Source of the DNA: Sulfurospirillum sp. UBA2217
GTDB lineage: Bacteria > Campylobacterota > Campylobacteria > Campylobacterales > Sulfurospirillaceae
DNA length: 64,000 nucleotides
Assembly (NCBI GenBank): GCA_002328495.1
Contig: DCUJ01000007.1
Span: 100,078 to 164,077, forward strand
Reading direction: 5' to 3'
Part shown: positions 44,410 through 59,100 of the stretch, one piece after another
Layout: every line of letters starts with the position of its first letter
Position numbering within the stretch: the first letter of the stretch is position 1
Position numbers and translations under genes: made by a program
The notes under the pieces: model-generated
Databases searched by the model: none
What the model was told of the DNA's origin: nothing
Seen by the model: only the letters and a program-made list of their open reading frames with translations

Positions 44410-44916
44410 GTGGACATTATTGATAAAGGGAATGAACTCTGTTTTGATGAAAACTTATTTATTGTCTCCAAAACAGATACCAAAGGAAAGATAACCTATG
44501 GAAATGACCTTTTTATAGACATTTCTGGCTACAGTGAGGGCGAACTCATTGGAGCTCCACATAATATTTTACGACATCCCGATATGCCTCGCGCCGTTTT
44601 CAAGCTTTTATGGGACCGTATCCAAGCGGGCAATGAAGTATTTGCTTATGTTAAGAACCGTGCCAAATCAGGAAAATTTTACTGGGTACACGCGTATATA
44701 ACACCCATTATTGACAGTCGCAAAAAAGAAATTATCGGCTACCACTCCGTTAGACGCTCTCCAAATCCTAAAGGCATTGCGATTATCGAGCCTTTGTATC
44801 AAAAAATGCTCTCCGCCGAAAAAAGTGGTGGTATGCAAGCTTCAATGGCTGTTTTAGAAACAGCGTTATCTCAACTTAAGGTCAGCTACGATGCTTTCAT
44901 CCTCTCTTACGAATAA
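44410..44916 (+). CDS. cetB: Aer-type PAS sensor for energy taxis (CetB-like)
   Basis: A 168-residue soluble protein made almost entirely of one PAS domain (about 18-125) of the FAD-binding Aer type: YGNDLFIDISGYSEGELIG, HNILRHPDMP, FYWVHAYITPI. In Campylobacter jejuni the PAS protein CetB senses redox state and signals to the membrane protein CetA. The gene directly upstream of, and overlapping, a CetA-like chemoreceptor supports the same arrangement. The start is GTG at 44410, 7 bp after AAGGAG. Flavin binding is inferred from family likeness. Confidence 0.85.
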   Translation: MDIIDKGNELCFDENLFIVSKTDTKGKITYGNDLFIDISGYSEGELIGAPHNILRHPDMPRAVFKLLWDRIQAGNEVFAYVKNRAKSGKFYWVHAYITPIIDSRKKEIIGYHSVRRSPNPKGIAIIEPLYQKMLSAEKSGGMQASMAVLETALSQLKVSYDAFILSYE

Positions 44917-46342
44917 AAAATCCTCCCTCACGCGGGTACAATATGCCAATATCATCTCTTTGATAGCCTTTGCCTTCGCTTTTGTGGCAGAAGTTTCGTA
45001 CAATGGGTTTCATTGGATACAAATTATCAATCTGAGCAATTTTGCCTTAGGATGGTTTATGTTTGTGAACATTCGAAAAGTTCAAAACACCCTTCACCGA
45101 CTCTCAGACATCGTCAATGAGAGTTCCAAAGGTCACATGCATGGGCGTATTGTTGGCATTGATGATGGAGGCGAACTTAAGATGCTCTGCTCCAATATGA
45201 ACTCCCTTTTGGATAATTTTGAACTCATCACCAAAGAAATTAATGCTTCCATTTTAGCGGCTTCCAAAGAGGACTTTTCGCGAAAGATTTTGCAAAAAGG
45301 GATGCATGGTGAGTTTAAAAATCAAACCCATATGATCAATCAAGCGGTCCATGCCATGCAACAATCACATGAATTTATCGCGCGCAATACCCTTAACGCG
45401 GAACTGGCTCAAATTGCAAGCAGTTCCAATGACTTTACCACCGTGCAAGAAAATCTCTCAATCATTGTGGGAAGCCTCCAAAAAGTAGCCAAAGAGGGAG
45501 ATGCGTATGCACAAGAAACCAGAAACTCTCACGTTAGTCTTCGTGAAACCATTGATAAAATAACTGCTTTGGTCGAATTTGTCAATCAAAACGAACAAAG
45601 TATAGGTGTCTTAGTACAACGCACACGCGACATCAGTACGGTGGTCGATATGATCAATGATATTGCCGATAAAACTAATCTTCTCGCCCTCAATGCTGCC
45701 ATCGAGGCGGCACGCGCAGGAGAACATGGCAGAGGATTTGCTGTTGTGGCCGATGAAGTACGAAAGCTTGCCGAAACCACACAAAAAGCAACCGCTGAGA
45801 TTTCTATTTCTATCAAAACATTACAACAAGAGACCAATGAAATCGAAACCACAGCGGGACGCATGAAACAAAATGCCGATGACTCAAGCAAAACGCTCGA
45901 TAGTTTAAGCCAAACCTTTGATAGCCTCATCAATCATTCCAACACCACCTCCAAAAATATTAACGCAATGGAGCGTACGATTTTTATCACCTTGGCTAAG
46001 ATGAACCATGCCATCTTTAAATCAGAAGCCTACAATGCTGTTTACGTCAATGATGCCAATGTACACTTTAACACACATGAAAGCTGCTCTTTGGGTCAGT
46101 GGTATCATAATGAAGGTAAGAAAAGTTTTGGAAGTACCAAAAGTTATTCACTCCTTCTAACTCCACATACCAACTTGCATCAAAATATTTTGGAAATTGC
46201 TTCTTTTATTCGCTCTTCAACATCGAATCTTTTAGACGAACGTGATGCCATCATTAAGCTTTTTAAATCCACTGAAAAAGAGAGCAAATCCTTGTTTACA
46301 TTGCTAGATGCGATTGTTAACGAGAAGAATAACGAAGTTTAA
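44891..46342 (+). CDS. cetA: Methyl-accepting chemotaxis protein with C-terminal CZB domain (CetA-like)
   Basis: Chemoreceptor of 483 residues that would relay the CetB signal to CheA. There is a membrane hairpin (about 17-60) with almost no periplasmic loop, so it senses no outside ligand. A HAMP-like region and a signalling domain follow, with the hairpin tip IADKTNLLALNAAIEAARAG (core DKTNLLALNAAIEAARAG). The last 120 residues form a chemoreceptor zinc-binding (CZB) domain: NHAIFKSEAYNAV, SCSLGQWYHNEGK and HTNLHQN supply the metal ligands. It overlaps cetB by 26 bp. CZB domains bind zinc and can react with hypochlorous acid in some bacteria, so two inputs may converge here. Confidence 0.87.
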   Translation: MLSSSLTNKKSSLTRVQYANIISLIAFAFAFVAEVSYNGFHWIQIINLSNFALGWFMFVNIRKVQNTLHRLSDIVNESSKGHMHGRIVGIDDGGELKMLCSNMNSLLDNFELITKEINASILAASKEDFSRKILQKGMHGEFKNQTHMINQAVHAMQQSHEFIARNTLNAELAQIASSSNDFTTVQENLSIIVGSLQKVAKEGDAYAQETRNSHVSLRETIDKITALVEFVNQNEQSIGVLVQRTRDISTVVDMINDIADKTNLLALNAAIEAARAGEHGRGFAVVADEVRKLAETTQKATAEISISIKTLQQETNEIETTAGRMKQNADDSSKTLDSLSQTFDSLINHSNTTSKNINAMERTIFITLAKMNHAIFKSEAYNAVYVNDANVHFNTHESCSLGQWYHNEGKKSFGSTKSYSLLLTPHTNLHQNILEIASFIRSSTSNLLDERDAIIKLFKSTEKESKSLFTLLDAIVNEKNNEV

Positions 46343-46366
46343 GCGTAAAAGGAAGGAGAGTTAAGT

Positions 46367-47713
46367 ATGACCAGTGCTGATTTACTCTCCCAACCCATCA
46401 CCTCTCTTTTAAAACGTCTAGCCATTCCTTCAAGCTTAGGGCTTCTTTTTAATACCCTCTATAACATCGTCGATACTTACTATGCAGGCCTTATCTCCAC
46501 CGAAGCACTCTCGGCACTCTCTTCGAGTGCCTTTCTCTTTTTTGTGATTGTAGGCATTGGGTATGGAGGGAGTAGTGGCATTACCACCCTGGTGGGAAAT
46601 GCGCTCGGAGAAAAAGAGAGTGAAAAAGCGCGTCTTTTTGCTTCAAAGGGCTTGGGTATTTTACTCCTTTTGGGTTGCATTATGGGGATTTTAGGCATTT
46701 TAACAGCCCCTTCGATGCTCTTAATGCTCAGTGTTGAAGAGACCTACCGCCCCCTTGCACTTCGATATATCCAAATCATTCTCTTAGGAGCCCCCTTCTT
46801 TTTTGCCACGTTTGGACTCAATGCCATCTTGGTGGCAACGGGTGATACTAAAAGCTATCGCAATAGCCTTATTTTTGGCTTTTTTGCGAACATCGTTCTC
46901 AATCCACTCTTTATCTACGGAGCGTATGGCATCCCCTCTATGGGTATTGGAGGTATTGCTTTTGCTACCGTTCTTATCCAAATAATCACTTCGGTCTATC
47001 TTACATGTAAAGTTTTTAAAACAGGGCTAATGCAACTCTCCTTTTTTATGCCTGATCGCACAAACTCACACATTATTACACAGCAAAGCCTTCCCTCCGC
47101 ACTGAATATGCTGATGATATCTTTTGGCTCACTCATCGCTCTTTATTTTGTCTCACACTATGGCTTTAAAGCCGTTGCAGGCTATGGGATTGGCTACCGT
47201 GTTGAGCAACTTTTTTTACTTCCCTGCCTTGGCATCAGCAGTGCAACGCTCAGTCTTGTTTCTAACAATATGGGGGCAAAAAGAGTGGATCGTGTGCGCC
47301 AAACCATTCTTACCTCACTCATTTATGGCTATGGTGTGGCGTTTATTGGACTTTGCATTCTTTTTCTAACGCACACATGGCTCATTTCTCGTTTTGATAA
47401 GGACGTAGACGTAATTGCATATGGGAGTGATTATATTACTGTGATGATGTTGCTTTTTTTCGGCTATGTCACTCATTTTGTCTGCGTCGCAACCCTTCAA
47501 GGTATGAAACGCCCCATAATGATTTTTTATGTGGGTGCGTTTCGCCAGCTCCTCGCTCCTTGCATCGTCTATTTTTTCATCGTATCGGTGTGGCATTTAG
47601 ACTTTATATGGATGTGGGTAGGACTTGGATTTATTGTTTACAGCTCGGCTTTGGTACTGTTATGGTACACCTATCGCATTGTCAACACCTCTTTTAAGGA
47701 GCATTTCTCATGA
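46367..47713 (+). CDS. MATE-family multidrug exporter
   Basis: Inner-membrane cation/drug antiporter of 448 residues with 12 predicted helices in two homologous halves. PSSLGLLFNTLYNIVDTYYAG at the start (core LFNTLYNIVDTYYAG) and the second-half region NMLMISFGSLIALYFVSHYG fit the family, nearest to the DinF/NorM-type prokaryotic branches. The substrate is unknown. AAGGAG precedes ATG 46367. It overlaps the next gene by ATGA. An exact TTACATGTAA at 47001 encodes LTCK. Confidence 0.92.
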   Translation: MTSADLLSQPITSLLKRLAIPSSLGLLFNTLYNIVDTYYAGLISTEALSALSSSAFLFFVIVGIGYGGSSGITTLVGNALGEKESEKARLFASKGLGILLLLGCIMGILGILTAPSMLLMLSVEETYRPLALRYIQIILLGAPFFFATFGLNAILVATGDTKSYRNSLIFGFFANIVLNPLFIYGAYGIPSMGIGGIAFATVLIQIITSVYLTCKVFKTGLMQLSFFMPDRTNSHIITQQSLPSALNMLMISFGSLIALYFVSHYGFKAVAGYGIGYRVEQLFLLPCLGISSATLSLVSNNMGAKRVDRVRQTILTSLIYGYGVAFIGLCILFLTHTWLISRFDKDVDVIAYGSDYITVMMLLFFGYVTHFVCVATLQGMKRPIMIFYVGAFRQLLAPCIVYFFIVSVWHLDFIWMWVGLGFIVYSSALVLLWYTYRIVNTSFKEHFS

Positions 47714-48279
47714 AACATACCATTCGATTGTTTGCACTGTGCCTTCTTGGCTTCGTCTTTAGCCTTACATGTAATGCTAAAGAAATCTCAGGCATAACCG
47801 TCCCTGAGTTACTCACCCTAGATTCGGTAGCCTTTAAGCTCCAAGGAGCAGGCATTAGAGACAAATTCTTTATGGATTTATACCTTGCGTCTCTTTATGC
47901 CACAAAAGCCTACAGCGATACGCCTACGTTTGTAAGTGCCGATGAGCCTATGGTGTTGAACTTACACATCCTCTCTTCGCTGATCACGAGTGAAAAAATG
48001 GAAGAAGCAACAAAAGAAGGGTTTATCAATGCAACCAAAGGCAACACAACGCCATTGCAAGCGCACATTGATACTTTTATTCAAACGTTTAAAGAGCCTA
48101 TTGCCATCAATGACCGCTATGAATTTTTCTATCTCCCTTCCAAGGGTATACGCATTTCCAAAAATGGCATCTATAAAACAACGCTTGAAGGCTTAGAATT
48201 TAAAAAAGCACTCTTTGGTATTTGGCTTGGAGAAAAACCTGCTCAAGAGAGTTTGAAAAAAGAGTTGATGGGAAGATAA
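47710..48279 (+). CDS. Periplasmic chalcone-isomerase-like protein
   Basis: A 189-residue exported protein with a signal peptide MKHTIRLFALCLLGFVFSLTCNA (cut near residue 23). The mature part (VPELLTLDSVAFKLQGAGIR, core LQGAGIRDKFFMDLYLASLYA region) follows the chalcone-isomerase-like fold found in many proteobacterial periplasmic proteins; these lack a proven enzyme activity and may bind fatty acids. It is translationally coupled to the MATE gene. TTACATGTAA at 47765 overlaps the signal peptide, encoding LTCN. It ends 7 bp from the convergent tRNA-Arg. Confidence 0.82.
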   Translation: MKHTIRLFALCLLGFVFSLTCNAKEISGITVPELLTLDSVAFKLQGAGIRDKFFMDLYLASLYATKAYSDTPTFVSADEPMVLNLHILSSLITSEKMEEATKEGFINATKGNTTPLQAHIDTFIQTFKEPIAINDRYEFFYLPSKGIRISKNGIYKTTLEGLEFKKALFGIWLGEKPAQESLKKELMGR

Positions 48280-48285
48280 CCACAG

Positions 48286-48362
48286 TGGTGTCCCCAGCGC
48301 GATTCGAACGCACGGCCTTCAAATTAGGAATTTGATGCTCTATCCTGCTGAGCTATGGGGAC
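48286..48362 (-). tRNA. tRNA-Arg (anticodon CCT)
   Basis: On the minus strand a full cloverleaf can be drawn: acceptor GTCCCCA pairing with TGGGGAC, D-arm GCTC/GAGC, anticodon loop TTCCTAA with anticodon CCT (reads AGG), and T-arm loop TTCGAAT. Discriminator A and an encoded CCA end the gene. Length 77 with CCA. Confidence 0.95.
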
Positions 48363-48385
48363 AGTGGAAAAATAGAGTAAAAAAA

Positions 48386-48415
48386 AAGCCGAATGTGTAA
48401 AAACACACTCGGCTT
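48386..48415 (-). terminator. Terminator of the str operon after fusA
   Basis: A 13-bp stem with one G-T pair (48386-48398 with 48403-48415) and a 4-base loop, followed on the minus strand by nine T. It begins 16 bp past the fusA stop. Confidence 0.88.
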
Positions 48416-48430
48416 CACAGTTGTGGCGTA

Positions 48431-50509
48431 TTAGCCGTTACGTTTTTTGATAATCTCTTCTGCAACGTTTCTTGGAACTTCATCGTAGTGATCAAATTCC
48501 ATAGAGTAAGACGCACGACCTTGTGTTTGAGAACGTAGGTCTGTAGAGTAACCGAACATCTCAGCCAATGGGCAGAATGCGTTAACAATTTTGTTACCAC
48601 TTCTATCATCCATAGAGTTGATTTGTCCGCGACGACGGTTAAGATCGCCAATAACATCACCCATAAAGTCTTCTGGAGTTTCTACTTCCACTTTCATGAT
48701 TGGCTCAAGAATAACTGGTTTTGCTTTTCTACAACCCTCTTTAAAGCCCATAGAAGCAGCCAATTTAAACGCCATCTCAGAGGAGTCAACATCATGGTAA
48801 CTTCCATCATAAAGGGTAACTTTAACGTCTTCCACTTTATAACCCGCAAGAACACCCGCTTGAAGTGACTCTTTGATACCTTTATCAACCGCAGGAATAA
48901 ACTCTTTTGGAATAGATCCACCTTTGATATCGTTAACAAATTCATAACCCTTACCCGCATCTTGAGGCTCAATTTTGAGGTAAACGTGACCGTATTGTCC
49001 TCGACCACCTGATTGTTTTGCGTATTTGTACTCTTGGTTAACGCTAGCACGGATTGTCTCACGGTAAGCAACTTGTGGTTGACCCACTTCTGCGCTTACT
49101 TTAAACTCTCTAAGCATACGATCAACAAGAATCTCTAAGTGAAGCTCACCCATACCTGAAATGATAGTTTGACCACTCTCTTCATCGGTTTCAACTCTAA
49201 AACTTGGATCTTCTTGTGCCAATTTTTGTAAAGCAATACCCATTTTTTCTTGATCCGCTTTGGTTTTAGGCTCAACTGCAACAGAAATAACAGGATCTGG
49301 GAATACCATTCTCTCTAAGATTACAGGATCTTTTTCACTGGCAAGCGTATCACCCGTTAGAGTGTCTTTAAGACCTACAACTGCGCCGATTTCACCAGAG
49401 TGAAGCACTTTAATCTCTTCTCTTTTGTTCGCATGCATTTTTAGCAAACGACCAATTCTCTCTTTTTTATCTTTGGTTGTATTGTAAGCATAACTTCCAC
49501 TTTCCAATGAACCACGGTAAACACGTACGAATGTCAATTGACCAACAAAGGGGTCTGTCATAATTTTAAATGCTAATGCTGCAAACTCACCTTGATCGGT
49601 TGAATCAACAATACACTCGCGTCCATCGTCGTACTCGCCTTTAATCGCGTGAACTTCCGTAGGAGCTGGCATATAATCAATAACAGCATCTAGCATGGGT
49701 TGAACACCCTTATTTTTAAATGCTGTTCCACAAATCATAGGAATAAATGTCATTGCAAGACATCCTGCTTTAATACCCGCTTTAATCTCAGCTTTGGTAA
49801 GTTCTTCACCACCAAGGTATTTTTCCATCAGCTCATCACTGGTCTCAGAAACGGCTTCAACCATTCTCTCACGGTATTCTGCAGCTTTTTCTGCCAAGTC
49901 TGCTGGAATTTCAACGACTTGATAGTTTGAACCCATCGCTGCGTCATCATCCCAAACAAGTGCTTTCATCTCTACGAGATCCACAACACCTTTGAAATTT
50001 TCTTCTGCACCAATTGGAATTTGAATCGGCACTGGGTTTGCTTTTAAACGACTTTTAATTTGCGCTTCAACGTTATAGAAGTCTGCACCAACACGGTCCA
50101 TTTTGTTAACAAAAACCATTCTTGGGACTTGATAACGATTGGCTTGTCTCCAAACGGTTTCAGATTGGGGCTGAACGCCACCAACGGCACAAAATACAGC
50201 AACAGCACCATCTAAAACACGCATAGAACGCTCAACTTCAATGGTGAAGTCAACGTGGCCTGGGGTGTCGATAATGTTAATTTGGTGATCTTTCCATGTA
50301 CATGTTGTCGCAGCAGAAGTAATCGTGATACCTCTTTCTTTCTCTTGCTCCATCCAGTCCATCGTCGCAGCACCATCATGCACCTCACCAATTTTGTGAG
50401 ACATGCCAGTGTAAAAAAGAATTCTTTCAGTTGTCGTGGTTTTACCCGCATCAATGTGCGCAGCAATACCGATGTTTCTTACCATTTCAATTGGGGTATT
50501 TCTTGCCAT
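48431..50509 (-). CDS. fusA: Elongation factor G
   Basis: Translocase GTPase of protein synthesis, 692 residues. GTP-binding motifs AHIDAGKTTTTERI, DTPGH and NKMD are intact, and domains II-V follow at normal length. Start 50509 is preferred over the preceding in-frame ATG at 50512, since AAGGAA then stands 7 bp upstream and the protein begins MARNTPIEM as usual. It is last of rpsL-rpsG-fusA; a 26-bp perfect palindrome separates it from rpsG. Confidence 0.98.
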   Translation of the reverse strand: MARNTPIEMVRNIGIAAHIDAGKTTTTERILFYTGMSHKIGEVHDGAATMDWMEQEKERGITITSAATTCTWKDHQINIIDTPGHVDFTIEVERSMRVLDGAVAVFCAVGGVQPQSETVWRQANRYQVPRMVFVNKMDRVGADFYNVEAQIKSRLKANPVPIQIPIGAEENFKGVVDLVEMKALVWDDDAAMGSNYQVVEIPADLAEKAAEYRERMVEAVSETSDELMEKYLGGEELTKAEIKAGIKAGCLAMTFIPMICGTAFKNKGVQPMLDAVIDYMPAPTEVHAIKGEYDDGRECIVDSTDQGEFAALAFKIMTDPFVGQLTFVRVYRGSLESGSYAYNTTKDKKERIGRLLKMHANKREEIKVLHSGEIGAVVGLKDTLTGDTLASEKDPVILERMVFPDPVISVAVEPKTKADQEKMGIALQKLAQEDPSFRVETDEESGQTIISGMGELHLEILVDRMLREFKVSAEVGQPQVAYRETIRASVNQEYKYAKQSGGRGQYGHVYLKIEPQDAGKGYEFVNDIKGGSIPKEFIPAVDKGIKESLQAGVLAGYKVEDVKVTLYDGSYHDVDSSEMAFKLAASMGFKEGCRKAKPVILEPIMKVEVETPEDFMGDVIGDLNRRRGQINSMDDRSGNKIVNAFCPLAEMFGYSTDLRSQTQGRASYSMEFDHYDEVPRNVAEEIIKKRNG

Positions 50510-50550
50510 CATAGTTTCCTTATAAGGTTAGGAGTGTGTGTGAAATGAGA

Positions 50551-50576
50551 GGAAATGTTTACATGTAAACATTTCC
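50551..50576 (-). repeat. 26-bp perfect palindrome between rpsG and fusA, centred on TTACATGTAA
   Basis: Each half reads GGAAATGTTTACA and the two halves are exact reverse complements without a loop. The central ten bases are TTACATGTAA (50559-50568). As RNA it could fold into a strong hairpin inside the rpsG-fusA message. No T-tract follows, so it is more likely a processing or pausing site, or a protein-binding site, than a terminator. Confidence 0.8.
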
Positions 50577-50585
50577 ATCACCATT

Positions 50586-51056
50586 CTACCAGCGGTAGTG
50601 AGCAAATGCTTTGTTTGCTTCTGCCATTTTGTAAGTGTCTTCTTTTTTCTTAAAGGTTGAGCCACGACTATTGGCAGCATCCAAAAGCTCATTGGCAAGT
50701 TTTTCGATCATCGTTCTCTCACTTCGTTTACGTGCATAGGAAACCAACCAACGTAATGCTAGAGCTTGTTGTCGTGCAGGTCTTACCTCTATAGGCACTT
50801 GGTACGTTGCACCACCCACGCGTCTGCTTTTTACTTCCATAACAGGCTTAACGTTGTCCATTGCATTGTTAAAAATTTCGATGCCTTTTAAACTGCCACT
50901 TCTTTTTTCAGCCAACTCTAATGCGCCATAAAACACATTGGTTGCAACACTTTTTTTACCATCATACATCAATGCATTGATAAATTTTGTAATAACTTTG
51001 TTGTTGTAGATAGGATCAGGGAGCACTTCTCTAACAGGAGCTTTTCTTCTTCTCAT
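50586..51056 (-). CDS. rpsG: 30S ribosomal protein S7
   Basis: Primary 16S rRNA-binding protein of the small-subunit head, 156 residues as usual. It starts MRRRKAPVREVLPDPIYNN and contains the GGATYQVPIEVRPARQQALALRW region (core YQVPIEVRPARQQALALRW). In the str operon 61 bp downstream of rpsL. Confidence 0.98.
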   Translation of the reverse strand: MRRRKAPVREVLPDPIYNNKVITKFINALMYDGKKSVATNVFYGALELAEKRSGSLKGIEIFNNAMDNVKPVMEVKSRRVGGATYQVPIEVRPARQQALALRWLVSYARKRSERTMIEKLANELLDAANSRGSTFKKKEDTYKMAEANKAFAHYRW

Positions 51057-51117
51057 TGTATTTCCTTCAAATTTTTAAAATTTTACTCAAATGACCTTGG
51101 TCACCTGTGATTTAAAT

Positions 51118-51495
51118 TTATTTAGCTTTTGGTCTTTTTGTACCGTACTTACTTCTAGACACCGTTCTTTTTGCAACACCTGATGTATCAAGTGCACCAC
51201 GTACAATGTGATACTTAACACCTGGTAAGTCTTTTACCCTTCCGCCACGTACCAAAACAATGGAGTGTTCTTGAAGGTTATGTCCCTCGCCACCGATGTA
51301 GCTAATGACTTCAAAACCGCTGGTCAATTTGACTTTGGCAACTTTTCTCAAAGCAGAGTTTGGTTTCTTAGGAGTGGTTGTATACACTCTTGTACAAACG
51401 CCTCTTCTTTGAGGGCACTTATCAAGTGCAGGTGATTTTGATTTTTTAATCACCTTTTTTCTCTCATTTCTGACGAGTTGGTTAATGGTTGGCAC
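51118..51495 (-). CDS. rpsL: 30S ribosomal protein S12
   Basis: Decoding-centre protein of the small subunit, 125 residues. The PKKPNSALRKVAKV segment carries the lysine whose change gives streptomycin resistance, here in the sensitive form, and the GGRVKDLPGVKYHIVRG loop is normal. AAAGGAAATA stands before the ATG. The gene follows the rpoC terminator, so it must have its own promoter in the 62 AT-rich bases upstream; no clear -10 stands out. Confidence 0.98.
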   Translation of the reverse strand: MPTINQLVRNERKKVIKKSKSPALDKCPQRRGVCTRVYTTTPKKPNSALRKVAKVKLTSGFEVISYIGGEGHNLQEHSIVLVRGGRVKDLPGVKYHIVRGALDTSGVAKRTVSRSKYGTKRPKAK

Positions 51496-51556
51496 ATTAT
51501 TTCCTTTATTTTTTAAAAAATAGGTGCTAATTTTATTTAAAAATAGCTTAAAAAAA

Positions 51557-51579
51557 GGTTAAGTTAAGGAGACCTTAAC

Positions 51580-51585
<6 letters not shown>
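51557..51585 (-). terminator. Terminator of rpoC that includes the rpoC stop codon
   Basis: A perfect 13-bp stem (51557-51569 with 51573-51585) with a 3-base loop, followed on the minus strand by seven T (51550-51556). The upstream arm includes the last rpoC sense codon and the TAA stop (51580-51582), so the terminator begins inside the coding region. It would end transcription of the rplKAJL-rpoBC unit before rpsL. Confidence 0.88.
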
Positions 51586-56080
<4,495 letters not shown>

Positions 56081-56103
<23 letters not shown>

Positions 56104-59100
56104 CTTCTTCCACCTCGTCATAAATCTCAACATCTAAAGCCAAAGACTTCAACTCGTTTGTCAATACATAGAATGTTTCAGGAATACCTGTTTGAGGAAC
56201 ATTCTCACCTCTAGTTAACGCTTTGTACGCCAAAATACGGCCTTCAACGTCATCGGATTTAACCGTTAACATTTCTCGAAGCGTATGAGCAGCACCATAG
56301 GCTTCTAATGCCCAAACTTCCATTTCACCAAACCTTTGACCACCAAAGAGGGCTTTACCACCCACGGGTTGCTGTGTGACCAAAGAGTAAGGTCCCGTAC
56401 TTCGCGCATGCACTTTTTCATCCACCAAGTGGTGAAGTTTGAGCATATACATGTAACCCACATTAACTTTTTCATGCATTTTTTGTCCAGTTAGACCATC
56501 GTACAATTCGGTCTTTCCATCCATATCAATTTTTGCCATTTCAAAGAGTTGTGCAAACTCTTCAGTATTAACCCCTTCAAAAATGGGAGAAGCAAATTTA
56601 ACACCTTTACTCCAATCGCGTGCATAAATAAGCAGATGCTCATCATCAAGTTTATCAATGAAATTACGCGCATCCATGAGTTTTGCGACATCAGAAATGG
56701 CAATCATCTTCTCGCGAAGCGTTTTAATCCACTCACCTTGTTTCTCTTTGAAAATTTCTTCAATTTGGGCACCCAAACGCTTGCCCACAAGCCCTAAATG
56801 AACTTCAAGAATTTGCCCAATGTTCATACGACTTGGAACGCCCAATGGGTTTAGAACCACATCAACGATTTCGCCATTTTTAAGGTATGGCATATCCACT
56901 TCACGGACAATATTAGAAACAATACCCTTGTTTCCGTGGCGTCCCGCCATCTTATCGCCCACTTTTAACTTACGCTTTGTCGCAACATAGACCTTGACAA
57001 GTTTCACAACGCCACTAGGCAAGATATCATCTTTTTCAATGATGTTGAGCTTCTCATCGTGCTCTTCTTTGAGTTTTTTCTTCTCATTTTGGAAATAGGC
57101 TTTTAAATCTTTATAATCATCTTGCACTTCAGCATCAAACGCTTTTACAATGGTGTTAATAGAAAAACGATTGACATTTTGCAAATCAGCCGCTTTAATA
57201 AATTCACCCTTTTTGTAAGGATTCTTGCTAATTTCTTGGTCTTCTTTCAAAGGATTTTTGAGCAACAGTGCATTGATGCGAAGCATCTCTTCACGATCCA
57301 ACATTAAGAGTTTATCGTGGTGTTCACGGTCCAAGATCTCTTTTTCGCCCTCATACGCTTTGACAGCACGAGGATCTTTGTCATACCCTTTTTTAGTAAA
57401 GATTTTAACATCAATAACAATTCCCTCTAAAGAAGGCGTTGCGTACAATGACTTATTGACAACGTGACCTGCTTTTTCACCAAAAATCGCCCGTAGAAGT
57501 CTCTCTTCAGGAGTAGGTTTCACTTCGCCTTTGGGAGAAACTTTACCCACCAAAATCATACCTGCTGTGATATACGTACCGATTTTAACAATACCACTCT
57601 CATCAAGGTGTGCCAGTTCTTCTTCTTTAACGTTAGGAATGTCTTTGGTAATTTCCTCAACACCGTCTTTTAATTCGCGTGCTTCAATCTCTTTTTCATA
57701 AATATGCACACTGGTAAACGCATCCTCACGAATCATTCGTTCACTCATAACAATCGCATCTTCGTAGTTATAACCATTCCAAGGCATAAAGGCTACCATC
57801 GCATTACGACCAATGGCAAGTTCGCCTAAATCCATGCTTGGACCATCGGCAATAACATCACCCGCTTCAACGATATCGCCACGTCTTACAATGACTTTTT
57901 GTGTAAAGGTGGTATTTTGGTTAGTACGTAGGTTTTTTTGAAGTGCGTAATGGTCAATAAAGGCACCATTTTCATCTTCTCCTAAAATATAGATATTTTT
58001 ATTGTCTACTTTTTCAACCAATCCACCACGTTTTGCTTTAATAGCTTCCCATGAATCACGCGCAGTTGTTTTTTCAACACCCGTTCCAACGATTGGAGCA
58101 ACGGATTGAACTAATGGCACTGCTTGGCGTTGCATATTTGAACCCATTAATGCACGGTTCGCATCATCATGTTCAAGGAAAGGAATCAATGATGCCGCAA
58201 CACCTGCGATCATCATAGAAGAAAGGTCAATCAAATCAACTTTTTCTTTTTCAATCAAAACGGTTTCACCATCCACGCGTACCTCAATCAAATCTTCAAC
58301 AATCTCATTGTTCTCATTGATTTTAGTACTCGCAGGTGCGATAACCAAGCCCTCTTCTTGCGTTGCAGTAATATAAATAATCTCATCGGTAATCGTCGCA
58401 TTCTCAACTTTACGATACGGTGCTTCCACAAAACCTAAATCATTGACTTTTGCATACATAGAAAGAGTATTAATCAAACCAATGTTTTGACCCTCTGGAG
58501 TCTCAACAGGACAAATTCTTCCGTAATGGGTTGGATGAACGTCACGGACTTCAAAGCCTGCGCGCTCTTTAACCAAACCACCTTCACCCAAAGCCGAGAG
58601 ACGACGTTTGTGCGTGATTTCGCTCAAAGGATTGGTTTGGTCCATAAACTGTGACAACTGACCACTGGAGAAAAATTCGGTAATGGCAGAAGTGATCATC
58701 TTGGAGTTAATCAAATCATGCGGCATCAATTCTTCGATATTACCGCTGAGTGCGGTAAATTTATCACGAATCGCTTTTTGCATTTTGATAAGACCTGAAT
58801 GCAATTCGTTAGCCAAAAGTTCACCAATTGCACGAATTCTTCTATTACCTAAGTGATCCCTATCATCAATATGACCTTGACCATTTTTGACTTTGATTAA
58901 GTATTTTGCGGTTTTAATAATGTCTTCACTGGTCATAATGGTCACATATTCAGGGACACTAAGACCCAGCTTGTGATTCATCTTCATACGACCCACTTTA
59001 GTTAGGTCGTAACGCTCAGAATTAAAGAAAAGATCTTTAACAAATACTTTAGCCGCTTCCTTAGTTACAGGCTCACCTGGACGCATGACTTTATAAATAC

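Noticed and set aside
56104..56133. Longer rpoC start giving MLRFMTRWKK before the conserved N-terminus
   Set aside because: These residues come from rpoB read in another frame, and the good ribosome binding site precedes ATG 56103.
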